A stretch of DNA of 64,000 bases from Acanthacorydalis orientalis (taxonomy: Eukaryota; Arthropoda; Insecta; Megaloptera; Corydalidae), in assembly GCA_034766995.1 (NCBI GenBank), contig CM068320.1:14966187-15030186 (forward strand), in the 5' to 3' direction. This document shows positions 27,767 through 41,380 of the stretch, piece by piece (the stretch's first letter is position 1; each line of letters begins with the position of its first letter). Position numbers and translations under genes: made by a program. The notes beneath the pieces were generated by a model. The model saw only the letters and a program-made list of their open reading frames with translations, was not told the DNA's origin and made no database searches.

Positions 27767-28761
27767 ACGATCTGTTTACATATTTTATTAATTTTCGTTA
27801 TAAATTTTATTATAGAATAAAAAGAAAGATACTCAAACAGTGAAAAAAAATCTAAGGCTTAATAGAAAAGAGATATTGTAACTGATCTGACGCAGTTAAA
27901 TTATTTATAAAAAATTAAGAAAAATCGGGATGCAATTAGAATGGTGACACTTATTGAACAACAATTACTCACGAAAGATTATTTTAAAACTGGCGTACAA
28001 TCTGTGCAATTCATGGGAAAAACTGAAGCAAAAGTTGATTTTTTAACAAACTTAAATACATTTCAAAAATCCAAGGACAATGCCTTAACATTAAGTGACT
28101 GAATTAAAAAAGAAGCCAGTGTTTACATAAAAACACAAAAAAAGTATACATTTTACGAGGGATACATTAATAATATTCCTAATTCTAATTAGTTTTCACA
28201 GAAATCCACGTAATTTTCAAAACACCTCCAGAAACGTTCCAACAAAATAACGCTTTAGTTGAAACAGCAAGACTGATGATTTTCCAGCAACATTTATGCA
28301 GATGACAATCAATATAACGATATAGAATTTAATTATAAAGTTCATTAAGAACTTGTAGAGCGAAATTTCCTTACAACATTCAAATATTTTTACGAAACAA
28401 TACTGACTGCGCATTTTTAATACAAAATATCTGACAAAAACAAAAAAGTGATCGTAATTGCTTGGGTTAATTGTGCAGTTGAGCTAATATTTTTCATAAC
28501 CAATTGTGCAAGTATGTATTCAATAGGTAATAATGGATAGACATCCTTTTATTACAATTTGTAAAAATAAAACTAAACAATCAAAAAGTATAAAAGCCTT
28601 CATCAGAATTGTTAAGTATTAAACTTTTTAAAATATATCCCATGAATCATTTAATTTTGCGAATGCGTGCGGTTGCAATTAAATCTATAAATAACTTCAA
28701 TCTGAAGTCATAGCTTTGTTGTATGAGTATCTAATTATTTATGTATATAGACATGTGTGTG

Positions 28762-28765
<4 letters not shown>

Positions 28766-28813
<48 letters not shown>

Positions 28814-28815
28814 TA

Positions 28816-28858
<43 letters not shown>

Positions 28859-28859
28859 C

Positions 28860-28956
<97 letters not shown>

Positions 28957-28957
28957 T
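28766..28957. repeat. (TA)n microsatellite with catatg and tgta interruptions
   Basis: About 190 bp of TA repeat abutting the left end of the hAT-like element. Confidence 0.95.
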
Positions 28958-29300
28958 TATGGATGGGCAAACTGCGGCTCCCAAAACTATTCTGTACCGC
29001 TCCCGAGACAATGTTAGGTTTCATTGCCATTTTCATAAAATTTAATATTAATAATAATCTCTAGTAGTAATTTATAGCCAAATTTTAAATTATTAACAGC
29101 AAAAATGAGGACACGACCTAAGTTTTCAACGAAAAGAGTTTAAACATATTCTGTTTCGGTGAGTAGGACCACTATTATAGCTGTATTTTTTATTATTTAT
29201 AAATACAATTTTCAAATATTTTCTGTGGCTCCTGAACATTCAAAAATGTATGAAAAGAATTATATGTGGTTCTTATTATCGAAGAAGTTGTCAACCCCTG

Positions 29301-29303
<3 letters not shown>
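28958..29303. mobile_element. hAT-like non-autonomous element between two TA tracts
   Basis: The left end reads ggatgggcaaactgcggctc and the right end gttgtcaacccctgatt, whose reverse complement (aatcaggggttgacaac) is a typical hAT terminus of the caggggtgggcaa type. Internal tgtggctcctgaac fits such elements. There is no transposase. The element is bracketed exactly by (TA)n on both sides, which hides any 8-bp target duplication. Confidence 0.6.

Positions 29304-29348
<45 letters not shown>
29304..29348. repeat. (TA)n microsatellite
   Basis: Pure TA tract abutting the right end of the hAT-like element. Confidence 0.95.
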
Positions 29349-29351
<3 letters not shown>

Positions 29352-29498
29352 GTGTATGTATATAATTGTATGTCTATTCACGGCCCTAAATTAACATTAA
29401 AAATGTACTTACACAAAATTGAAATTAAATTAAATTTAAAAATTAATTTCAAATTGAATATTCTTAATATTAATCACACTTTTTTTTACATTTACATT

Positions 29499-29648
29499 CT
29501 TAATTAAATAAATATCGCTATAGTTTTTTAAATAAAAAATATTGATATTTCAGATTTCAAGTTTATGAATTATCTTAATTAAATAAATATCGCTATAAAG
29601 TTTTTTAAATAAAAAATATTGATATTTCAGATTTCAAGTTTATGAATT
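29499..29648. repeat. Tandem duplication of a ~75-bp unit
   Basis: Two adjacent near-identical copies begin cttaattaaataaatatcgc and end caagtttatgaatta. They differ mainly by a 2-base indel after cgctata. Confidence 0.9.
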
Positions 29649-29674
29649 AATGAATAGGACATAACAAACACTAG

Positions 29675-29777
<103 letters not shown>

Positions 29778-30104
29778 ATTTAGTTAAATTACAATTCAAA
29801 GCAACTCCGCCATTTAATAATCGTAAAGATCGCAGAACTATTAACAGCTTTAATTTAAGAAATCTATAGTTAAAAGTCAAAATCAATGCTGCTTCAAGCT
29901 ACTTCAAATCCCTGAATTTTGGTATTAAGCCAAATGTTTTTATTCATTTAAACGAAAACAAACACTTTCTCTGATTAAATAGTGTTATATATATACATAT
30001 ATTATTGCAGTGTACATACTCATTTACATATAACGCAATATAATCAGAAAACAACATTTGCAGTATATAAAAAACAACTTTGTATACATATATAAATACA
30101 TATT

Positions 30105-30108
30105 ATAT

Positions 30109-30170
<62 letters not shown>
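30105..30170. repeat. (TA)n microsatellite
   Basis: TA tract preceded by attatatt units. Confidence 0.95.
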
Positions 30171-30173
<3 letters not shown>

Positions 30174-31463
30174 GCAATATATTAAACCGAATATATTCTA
30201 ATGACGTCAAAAATGTTCGACAAATATCAACTTGAGAGAATTTGACAGGTATCAGCTTGGTATTAGGAAGTACCAAATTTATTTTAAATGTTTCTAACTG
30301 GTATTCGTAAAAATGGATTATTATATATTTTCTCTTTGATTATAGTTTATATAACTGCATCTGAATTACTTTCATTCTAATCTAAAAAGACTGTACTTAT
30401 TATTATTAATTTGCAAATAAGTTATATTTACTCCATAATACGTAATGAGGCAAATATGAATACACAAAATTAAATATCAAAGCATTAAAGAATAAAGTTG
30501 AAAAATCTAAAATTAAAAATGATGCTGTTCACGAGAACCATCAAAAAATATATATTTCATACAAAAAAAAAACTGCGCGGACGTAAGTACTCAGAAATAG
30601 TAGTTTTATGCTTAAGTGCGGGTGAACTTATGATACTCATCTTTAAGTAAGATTTGAAATATCACACCTTTTCAGATAAATTAAAATTGAAATTATTAGT
30701 ATTTTGATATATTCTTACCAGACATTGTAGCGAAAAAATATATATTAACAATTGTTTCAAATTCTACACGTATTTATGTGTGTAGGTAAATGAAACTAAA
30801 TGTCAAATTAATAAAATTCACTTAACTGCTTCTAACAAATTAATTAAGACACTAAAATTTAAATTCGATAATGGTTCGCAAGATGCTAGACTGTGCACCA
30901 GTAGCGTCATAAAACACAACTGATAAAGAAAATATCACCATATAACTGTTTAAAAAAAAACTCATACTATAGTGATTTTGCTATCAACTCCGAAAAAAGT
31001 GTTAAATTAACATATTATATTTAACATTAAATATTTATAATTATCATGAAACAAATACTAGCTTCATGAAACATGCATATTTACGTTTCATAATAATCAT
31101 TACATATAATTTATTGATTTGATTCGATAAGTATTACGACTTAAATTTGAAAATGCTTATCTGAATATGTGTGCTGAAGTAAGGATATTTGCTCGTTGAA
31201 AATAACTGTCATGATAAATAGTAATAGTAATAAATTTATTTATTTAGAAATATTCTCGGAAAAGAAAAAAAAATCATTTATAAATTCAAATTAAAGACTA
31301 GCATTTATGTCGCTTACACGTACGTTTTTCTATTTACAAAGAGAAGATATACGGGAATTCCGAATTTTGGCTACTTTTGCCAAATATATATATACATATA
31401 ATAAATGCATACATGTGATCATGCATCTATGTATATACGAGTACATATATACATACATTCATC

Positions 31464-31597
<134 letters not shown>

Positions 31598-31886
31598 CAC
31601 AGCTCACGTAATTTCAATTTATATATTCATATAATTCGATTTAATTCAAATTTTACAAAAGCTCGTGAGGTGACAACGTAAGTATACTTTTTCTGGCTTA
31701 CATATCCATCAAAAACATTTTATTATTTCAGTTTTTTGGAGAATTTTTTAAAACATAGAAGATAATCAATTTATTAATAACAATGGTACGTTTAAACTAT
31801 CGTGAAATTTTGGTTACTCAACGAAAACACTTACGCCATTTAACTGAAATCTGCTCAAAAATACACCCACACGAATGTACATAATG

Positions 31887-31887
<1 letters not shown>

Positions 31888-31944
<57 letters not shown>
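31888..31944. repeat. (TA)n microsatellite
   Basis: Pure TA tract; another lies at 32119-32151. Confidence 0.95.
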
Positions 31945-31949
<5 letters not shown>

Positions 31950-32104
31950 TTCTTCTGACCTATATAATAAAACATGCGATTTTGCTATTAACTGACCTAT
32001 TCAAATTAAACACGAAAAAAATAAAATATGGAAATATTTAAATCACACAGAATTGATGTCAATAAATAAAAAAATAACAAACATGTATACATATATTCAT
32101 ACAT

Positions 32105-32155
<51 letters not shown>

Positions 32156-32671
32156 AAATTATATTTAATAATTTTGAACATGCTTGAATTATTTGACTTT
32201 ATCGAAAAATACGTACTCTACTATCGAAAAGATAAATACAATATTTCTAAAATTTATATTATGAATTTTTAATAGCAAAATACCAAACCATAAAAACAAT
32301 TCTAACAGTTACGACTCCATTGAAAATTAATTCTTTTTAAACACTCATGAAATTAGTTCCATCAGCTTACATTTCAGCAAGACTCAAAGTAAAATTTAAT
32401 TTAATAAATTGAAATAAAATAGTTTTTCTTCAAAAATGTTATATATTCGGGTACATTAACAACAAATGTGTGCTTACAAAGAACAACCATACTTTGGAAA
32501 ACTAATATTATTTGCTTTTAAATTTACAGTGTTTTTATGAAATCATTCCAATACTTTGTCTAATTTGGTTGTAAATATAAAAACGACACAAACTTAACAT
32601 AAAACATTTTATTATATTTTTCCAACTCGATTAAAAATCACTAAAATATATAAAATCTAACAAAACTTTAA

Positions 32672-34097
32672 GGGGACCCGGTGGTCTAGAATTTTCGAAA
32701 AATCGATTTTTTTTTTTTTTTCGAAAGTATAGTATCTTAAGGGGACCCGGTGGTCTAGCGGCCTAAAATTTAAGCTATTTTAAAAAATTTTTTTCTATAT
32801 GAGGGTAATGAATAATGCTTTCAAATTTTTTTACACTTATTTTATTACTAATAAGCTATACAAAAATGAAAATAAAGACAAAAAAAAATTTGTTTTAAAT
32901 TAGAAAAATGATGCTGAAGTCTCCCTCTCTAAAAAAAATGGAATTGCGTGGTGAATGATGATTTATCTCTCCCTCTGATCTGAAATAAAACAATTGACGA
33001 ATTTTTAATTAGTATAAGTATAGCTATCGCAGGAAGTAGAATAAAAAAAAAATTTGACAAAATGGCGCGTAGTCAAAAGTACAAGTTTGAAAACGACCAG
33101 TATTTTTGAATGTTTTGTTAATAAAAAAAATATAAATATTTTACGGAAACTATTAGTTTACTTCCGAGCGAGAGCTAGAACTATTCAGAATAACATATTA
33201 AAATTTCAGACAAATCGGTCAAGTAGTTTTTTTTTTCTGGCCCCCGCAAGACGAAAAAGAGTAGTTTCGAGATAAACGCGTTTAAAGTTTTGCCGACTCC
33301 ATTTATTCTTCTACCTACCTGACCTTCTAATGGGCTGTAGATCCTGAAATACTCTGAATTTCGTCATCAAATTTTAACAGGATATTTTTAAGATACTATA
33401 CTTTCGAAAAAAAATCGATTTTTCGAAAATTCTAGACCACCGGGTCCCCTTAAAAATATACTGTTAAAATTTGATGACGAAATTCAGAGTATTTCAGGAT
33501 CTACAGCCCATTAGGTCAGGTAGGTAGAAGAATAAGTGGAGCCGGCTCTATTGACACGCGTTTATCTCGAAACTACTTTTTTTCGTCTTGCGGGGGCCAG
33601 AAAAAAAAAACTACTTGACCGATTTGTCTGAAATTTTAATATGTTATTCTGAATAGTTCTAGCTCTCGCTGGAAGTAAAACTAATAGTTTCCGTAAAATA
33701 TTTATATTTTTTTATTAACAAAACGTTCAAAAATACTGGTCGTTTTCAAACTTGTACTTTTGACTACGCGCCATTTTGTAAATTTTTTTTTTTTTATTCT
33801 ACTTCCTGCGATAGCTATACTTATACTAATTAAAAATTCGTCAATTGTTTTATTTCAGATCAGAGGGAGAGATAAATCATCATTCACCACGCAATTCCAT
33901 TTTTTTAGAGAGGGAGACTTCAGCATAATTTTTCTAATTAAAAAAAAATTTTTTTTTTGTCTTTATTTTCATTTTTGTGTAGTTTATTAGTAATAAAATA
34001 AGTGTAAAAAATTTTGAAAGCATTATTCATTACCCTCATATAGAAAAAAAATTTTTAAAATAGCTTAAATTTTAGGCCGCTAGACCACCGGGTCCCC
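32672..34097. mobile_element. Outer TTAA-flanked element (piggyBac-like MITE), split by a second copy
   Basis: The outer ends are ggggacccggtggtctag on the left and its inverse (ctagaccaccgggtcccc) on the right. Each is flanked by TTAA (32668-32671 and 34098-34101). The outer copy consists of 32672-32736 plus 33454-34097. Joined through one TTAA it would be ~713 bp. The joint text (tatcTTAAaaatat) is found uninterrupted, in inverse, inside the inner copy near its right end. TTAA duplication points to piggyBac-type mobilisation. It has no transposase. Confidence 0.85.
32741..33449. mobile_element. Inner copy of the same TTAA element, opposite orientation
   Basis: A 709-bp element has the same termini (ggggacccggtggtctag and its inverse) and TTAA on both sides (32737-32740 and 33450-33453). 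Its sequence is the near-perfect reverse complement of the outer copy. As a result 32741 to about 33395 pairs with 33454-34097, and 33396-33449 pairs with 32672-32736. Open frames inside are short and unconserved, so it is non-autonomous. Confidence 0.88.
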
Positions 34098-35120
34098 TTA
34101 ACAGATTTAAAGAACACCTACACCTACACTTTGCTAATACAGTGACATAAATTGCATTTATACATTTCAGTACTTTAATCGTATTAAAAGGTGTTTTTGT
34201 GATTCGCGTTATTCAGGAAATTTATTATAAATTTTAGTTGATAAACATATTGTTTTTGATTAATATATTTTTTTAATTTAAACATATTTCTTCCTACTTT
34301 ATAAAAACATATAAAATAAATACTAGATTTTGATTCATTTTTCAATTCTTTACTGTAAACAATACTTTATTGATTTGGGATGCAAATTAGTACACTCCCA
34401 TTCATTAAATAATATATTTAGAATTTCGATCCAATCCAGCCACACTGAGAGATTCTCAAGGTCTTTTTAGTTGATTGTAACTATATTATTAATCAATAAA
34501 ACAATTAATTTTTGTCTTAAACGAAAGTAAGCAATGCTAATAATTAATTTATATTTAAAAATACAAATTAGTTACAAACTTAAAATATTCATTTATTATA
34601 TTTGATCAACGATAATAAATACACAAATACATAATTTCGTAAAAATTTTGTAAATATTATTACATTAGTTTAATATCTAATAAAAAATTATATTAAATAA
34701 AAGAAGTTTAAATTATTTTCCTACACATTTAACATTTAAAAGAAAAGTGTGAGTCATGATTAATTTGAATAACTATTATTTATACGTGAATATTATTATG
34801 GATGATGCGTACGCAAAAAAATAAGTATTTGACCTAAAATCCCCATACACTGTCATCAGAAAACGCACGTGTTAGACTTCCTTTGAGGAGTGTACTTAAT
34901 GTGGCGTAGGCGTAAACAATTATTACCAATCATTGCGATATGAATTCGATATTCTTTCATTAAATATTACTAGTACATAAATTCATAAAACGGCGCCATC
35001 AAACACATTATGATAATTAAATATAGAATATTTAAAACATCAATGAATATAGACACCTAATAATTTGCAATGTTTTAAAAAGACTATACATTTAAAATAT
35101 AGATATACATATATAGAAAC

Positions 35121-35125
<5 letters not shown>

Positions 35126-35219
<94 letters not shown>

Positions 35220-35230
35220 CGTGTATATAT
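35126..35230. repeat. (TA)n microsatellite
   Basis: TA tract with acgtgta interruption at the right end. Confidence 0.95.
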
Positions 35231-35523
35231 ATATATACATCTAACCTAATAAGAAATATGTAAAAATGTACCAAAGAAAAATGATCATACACTTATATGA
35301 AATGAAAATAACTATTAAATATATTTTATGTAATATTTAAATAAAAATAGTACCTTTTCGCAAACCAAATAATAACCACAAAAATGTTAAATATCCACAG
35401 ATGTAGAATTACACACACCCAATAATAAAAAACAACACATCACTATAACAGCAAATTCTGTAGAAGTTCACTATTTACAAATAAATATTATGATAATTTA
35501 ACAGGTATTATATTTGTTCATAC

Positions 35524-35566
35524 TTTTATGCAATTCTGAACAAGGAGGCAACATTTTCGCTGCCAT
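35524..35566 (-). CDS. Nuak1: Probable first coding exon of NUAK
   Basis: On the minus strand an ATG in good context (gaaagATGGCAG) opens a 14-residue reading frame, MAAKMLPPCSELHK. A donor (gtatga) leaves one base, A. The NUAK exon at 12039 begins with two bases (GT) that complete AGT (Ser) and then reads Leu-Asn-Met with no stop, so the phases fit. The region lies just downstream of the BTB gene's 3' end, where a promoter of the next gene is expected. It is short, so coincidence is possible. Confidence 0.5.
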
Positions 35567-35763
35567 CTTTCCTGTGCTTAGTACAAAAATAGTTTTTCGT
35601 CCATGTCAAATTCTTTTAATGCGCATGTCATTAACCGATGAAAAATCAAATACAAATGCTGAAGAATGTTTTATTTGCTGAAAAAAGTTTCAAATAATAT
35701 AAATAAAATGTATATTTTTGAATATACATAAAACCATTATTTTGTGTTTATTTTATGTTAATA

Positions 35764-35766
<3 letters not shown>

Positions 35767-35842
<76 letters not shown>
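35767..35842. repeat. (TA)n microsatellite
   Basis: Pure TA tract in the short gap between the presumed NUAK promoter and the BTB gene 3' end. Confidence 0.95.
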
Positions 35843-35846
<4 letters not shown>

Positions 35847-36089
35847 TATAATGCACTGCATTTATAATATAGTAAAAAGCAAAACAAGTAAAACTGAAGG
35901 TTTTCTTTCCATTTTTGTTTTTTTTTTTTAATATGGATAATTCTATATCTTATTTTGAAACGTTCATAAAAAAATATTCCAATAAATTTAAAAAATAGTA
36001 TTTTAATGAAAATGAATTTTTCATAGTCAAACTAGAAAAAGCAATATATTGATAATTTTTCATACCAAGTGCTCAACTAAACCTGCATC

Positions 36090-36095
36090 TTTATT
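36090..36095 (-). terminator. Probable polyadenylation signal of the BTB zinc-finger gene
   Basis: Minus-strand AATAAA about 60 nt beyond the stop codon at 36157. An earlier AATAAA-like run lies at about 36126-36133. Confidence 0.45.
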
Positions 36096-36156
36096 GTTTA
36101 ACAAAAGAGAATATACAATGCTTATTATTTTATTATTAGATATATAACTATGTTTC

Positions 36157-36864
36157 TTAAAATAATGACATGCATGTTTGTAGAGATGAAGGATATTCTC
36201 CATGTTGAACAGATCCTTGTATATGTTGTGATGTCTGAACAGCTGCCATTGCCATGGAAACAGGTGTATTACTTGAATGATAAGGTACCTATAATGTATA
36301 ATAATAAAAACAATTATACACTTGTCATTAAATATTTTTACTGAATAACTGACTGTAAATATATTGAGGTAATTTTCTTAATAAGTTTCTTTTTCTTCAT
36401 AAGTTTATTAATACATAAATACACTTTATATGTTCATAACCAATTTAAAAGATTAAGTATTTTTAAATAAATAATGACTTTATTTTCCAAATTACCCCAG
36501 AATTATGATGAAAACGTGGATCAAGCATCATCGCTGCTACAGCAGCTGCAGTAGTTGATGCAGCAGGGTGTGGTCTTGGGTGATGGGTCGCAGGGTTAGG
36601 ATTATGTGTTGCTAGTGGTCCATGAGACAAAGCATGAGTGTTATGTCCATGAAACTCATTTGAATCAGGAAAATGATGATAATTACTATTTAATGTTGTA
36701 ATATTATTCGCTAAAAATATATTTATAATTAATCATAACTTTAACAAAAATAATTCATATATGAAATAAAAAAGCAAAAGGACACGTATTATTAAATTTC
36801 TTAAAATGATTTCAATTAAATATAATTTAAACAAAAAAATTTTTAAAATTATACATGTATACAT

Positions 36865-36926
<62 letters not shown>

Positions 36927-38485
36927 CATTAAATTATATAAATTAAAATTTATATATACCTGTTGAAGTGGATGGAAGATTTTGATGATGCATAATAAGC
37001 TCTTGTAAATCATTACTAATTGGTGGTCCTATACTAGGTGTTGAACTTGTTGTAGAATAACTAATATTGCTCCCATTTGACTCTTGAGATGACTAATGAA
37101 ATAATTTTTTTTTCTATATAGAATATAATATTTGTCTGTTTGACATATATTTACTCTATTTCACTTATTTTGAAAAAAAATAATTAAATAATATTAATTT
37201 AAGTTCTTCAAATTGTCTACCTGTGTTTTTGTTTTATGATTATGAACTGGAATAGTTACTCCATTTCTTATATTTCTTGCTTTATAAGGAACTTTAGTAG
37301 ATGCTGTTTCACCATGATGTCGAGAAAAATGTTCTTTAAGTTTATCTCTTCGAGAACTGGCATAATCACATTGACTACATTTAAATGGTTTTTCATCCAA
37401 ATGAATTCTTTCATGTCGTACCTAAAAAAAGTGTCGAGAATATAAAACAAAACTCTAGAAAGTTTCTTTAAACATACTAAATGTGATTTTTCCATGAAAC
37501 CTCGACCGCACACATTGCATGAATGTGGTCTTACACCATTGTGAATCTTTGAATGATTTAATAACTGTGATTTTTTCGACGTAGAATACTTACAGTGTGG
37601 ATACGTGCATTTATGTAAATTATCTGAAAATTTTTTTCTATAATTAAAAATTGATATTTTTAAATACAAAATTATTTTTTCATATTTAATAACTCATTTA
37701 GTAATTATTAATATTTATTGTAGATAAAATGTTAAATAAACTTACTAGTATGAATTCTTTTATGTGCTATTAAATGACTGAGAATTTTAGTATTAAATCC
37801 ACAAGAATCACATGTCAGTGTTTGATCTTCACTATGAGTAAGTGCATGAGAATCCAATAATTGTTTAAAACGAAAAGTTGCATCGCAACGATCACATTTG
37901 TATGGTTTTTCAGGACAATGAATACGTAAATGAGATAAGAAATTTTGTTTAAGTCTACATGTAAATGTACAAAAAGTACACTGAAAAGTGTTTTCATTAC
38001 AATGTTTAACACGATGAATTAAAAGAGCTGGTAAATCTTCTGTTGTGAATTCACCTTTAAATAAATGTAAATAAATTTATATTTATTTTAATAAAGAGAT
38101 TTTTATAAACTCACATGAATCACATTTAAAATTAGGTCCAGGAAAATGCTCTTTCATATGAGCAAAATAATCATTTTGCCATTGACAAGTGAAATTACAA
38201 ATACCACATTTATAAGTAATATCTTTCGAATGTTCATTTGACAAATGTTGTTCTAATGCTTCTGTATCATTTAAAACATCTGAACAAAATCTGCATGAAA
38301 TTCCTTGAGTTTGTTGATTTGTTGGATCATTTTTGTCATCTGACGAATCTTTAAAAAGCTTAATTATACGATTTTGGATAGATGAAGATGTTTTCAATAA
38401 TGATAATCTAATAATTAAAATATTAAAGATAAAAATAGCTTTAATTATAGAAATGTAAAAATACACACATACATACACGTGTGTG

Positions 38486-38518
<33 letters not shown>

Positions 38519-38533
38519 ATTTATATATATATA

Positions 38534-38603
<70 letters not shown>

Positions 38604-39766
38604 TTATATGCAGTTATAAATACCTAACACCTGGTTTTGCACCTCTATAAAGTGTTAAATGTTTTACAATTTTCTTTTTAGGTTGTTTTCGTTTTGACTT
38701 TAAAATTGGAAAATATGAATTGCAGCAGCTATTATCTATTTCTACTTGAATATTTACTTTATTTTCTGCAGTATCTATAATTTCATTTTCTAATTGTTTA
38801 TTATTTATATTTAATTTACATTTCTACAAAATAGTAAGACAATACTTAACTTATATTTAATACTAATTAAGATAAAAGTGAATACCTACCATATCTTGTT
38901 CATATTTATCTTTTAATATTTGATATCTTGTTTCATATGTTGGAATAAAAATATTATGATCATTTAAATGTTTTAAAACAAAATATAAGCAAATTTGACT
39001 TCTCGAATATAACAAACATGTATCTAAATGTGTAAATATTTCAACAGAATCAGACTGGGTCCAATCTAGATATGACACTATATTCAGAAATTCAGATTCA
39101 CGAGAGTCTAAATTGAAGTTTACCCATGAAGCAATGAGATCCAAGTAATGTGATACAGTTAAATTTAAATCCTGCATAAAAAAAATATTATTAATTATTA
39201 AAAATGTTTTTAGTTATAACTATTACCTTATCTGTAAGTAGCTTAAAGATTTTTTGCGTCTTAAACTCTGATATTTCATTTTTTTGACATATATCTTTTA
39301 TATGGTGTTTTATAAATTCTCTTGTTATTTGTTTTAAATCTTTTAAGTCAAATGATAAACTTAATTCTCTTATATGGAAACAATTCTTTATAGTAATATT
39401 GGTTTTTAAAAAGTGAACACCATAATCAATTAATTTTTCAACAAAAAAATATGTACTTAATTTTAAAATTTCTTCAACATTGTTTTCACTTATTTCAATA
39501 TGTCCTTTATACATAAAATTTATCATCTCTTCAAAAACATTTGTACTATCACAAGATATTTGCAAATTATTTTCATGTTTAAATTTATCATCGAAAAATG
39601 TTGTATTACATCGAAGAATAATACTGTGAGCTTTTATAATTTTACTTTTATTTACATTAAATGTTAAATCACAATTTAAACCTAATTTTCTTTGTGAAAA
39701 AAGCACACTCAGTATGTGTGTAGAAAATGTTTCATCTATAGAATCAAAATTATTACATTCCTCCAT
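36157..39766 (-). CDS. BTB-BACK protein with nine C2H2 zinc fingers
   Basis: Ten exons, 5' to 3': 39227-39766, 38890-39171, 38624-38823, 38115-38407, 37746-38054, 37478-37623, 37221-37421, 36960-37092, 36496-36710, 36157-36288. Phases agree; the product is 816 aa. Residues ~20-125 form a BTB/POZ domain ([28 protein letters not shown]), and a BACK-like helical region runs to ~270. After a linker come nine C2H2 fingers at ~376-625, including [26 protein letters not shown], a C-x4-C finger (CTYPHC), [10 protein letters not shown] and FKCSQCDYA, with RIHT-type linkers. The tail is Ser/Thr-, His- and Ala-rich. The architecture implies a nuclear DNA-binding regulator that dimerises or recruits co-factors through BTB. 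I cannot name the ortholog. Confidence 0.9.
36868..36922. repeat. (TA)n microsatellite in a BTB gene intron
   Basis: Pure TA tract between exons 36496-36710 and 36960-37092. Confidence 0.95.
38460..38601. repeat. (TA)n microsatellite with periodic tttata spacers
   Basis: TA blocks of about 16 bp separated by ttt, then a longer pure tract, in the third intron of the BTB gene. Confidence 0.95.
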
Positions 39767-40327
39767 TATAAATAAATGCTAATACTCTAATAGATGTATT
39801 TTAAATGTTTTTGCATTATATACATATAATTTAACATTTAGATATTATATGTACATACAAATGTATTTAACACAAAATTATTTTAAATGCTTTAGTCATA
39901 CTTGTGATATGCAATAGCGAAAAATAAGTTGCATATATTCAGACATCTTCGTCAAAGTAGGTACTCACAGATATTGATCATTGCAAAATACATAACCTTT
40001 ATTAAATTACACAAAGTATAAACATTTGACTTTTACTTTATTTTAAAAACAAAAAAATAAAACATTAAATGATAAAAACTTTCTTTTCATCTTTATTATT
40101 TTTTTCTTACTAATATTTTTATGGTCGAAGTCTTTACTGCATTTTTTTTAAATCAGAAAATTAATTTCTAAAATCATAGTAGAGAAAAGTACAATATTTC
40201 AATAAAAATTATAGATCGAATTTTTAAATTTAAAAATTACATGAAAATAACATATTTCCTAACTTTAGAATACTCGCTAGTACTTTTTTTTGCTATCCAT
40301 TCAAATACCTACATTGCATTATTTATG

Positions 40328-40605
40328 TATCTATATATATAAAATCAAAATTGTCCACAAAAAAACTCTAAAACACTGTTGCAAAAATAATCTATCTACC
40401 AGAATGTTTATATAGACATATTAACAATTATATATAAAACAACACGGTGCGATATATGTGATAATAATTATATAGACATAAATGAGTTTTAAAAAATATG
40501 TTTATTGTTTCATTCTGTTACATGTATAGGTTTATAATTAACTAATAGGCGAGCGTAACGAGCCCGTTGGTGTTGATCGGAGCGAGCAGGGGGCGAAACC
40601 CTCTT
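40328..40605 (+). mobile_element. Possible short Helitron-like element
   Basis: It starts with tctatatatataaaatc, which resembles many insect Helitron 5' ends. It finishes in a GC-rich stretch (gatcggagcgagcagggggc, then gaaaccctctta) that can form a small aggg/ccct hairpin just before the end. The terminal CTRR tetranucleotide is not exact. It is non-autonomous if real. Confidence 0.35.
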
Positions 40606-40645
40606 AGTATGTTATACAATATTACAATTTTTTCTATTAAATAAA

Positions 40646-40795
<150 letters not shown>

Positions 40796-41217
40796 TCAAA
40801 TATAATTTTTATGAAATATTATACTACTAAAAATTTAATATTGAACTATTTGTAGCATTATTTAAGAAAATTGCTAAATGTTAAAAATAAGTACGTATTA
40901 TTTACTTAATAATCATTTATCTGTAACTATGATACGACCCGTTTTTTATATAATATATTAGAGTAATTACATGCCTTTTAAAAATCTTTTAATTAATTAG
41001 GGATATAAAGTAACTGAACAAAAAATTATTTTCCACAAGTATACATTTTGTATTAACGGTTAGACGCGGTCTTAATTTAAAATATTCGATATCTATATAA
41101 AATGAGTCTATGACTTAATGTAGAAGTACATCCATAGAAGTATATCCGAATATTTTATCATAGATAACTCTCTAGATGATACGGAACGGTGAAGATTCTG
41201 TGGCTCGAAAACGATAG

Positions 41218-41259
41218 TTCAGGGCATAGATAAAATGGTTCATGGCATAGATAAAAGTT
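41218..41259 (+). repeat. 21-bp direct repeat upstream of the THAP gene
   Basis: Two adjacent copies of gttcakggcatagataaaa lie about 120 bp before the THAP start codon. They could be paired regulatory sites or a simple duplication. Confidence 0.6.
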
Positions 41260-41380
41260 CGGGGGGTTGTATGTATCTATGGTTGTATGATTATTGAAAT
41301 CGGTTGTATTCTGTAATTGTCATTTGACGTACCGCTTTGTTTATTAGTGATGAAATCTTTTTTTGTGTAAATTTAACACC

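Noticed and set aside
33054..33990. Open frames inside the foldback
   Set aside because: They are unrelated to any known protein and are mirrored by the inverted copy; the region is a non-coding MITE.
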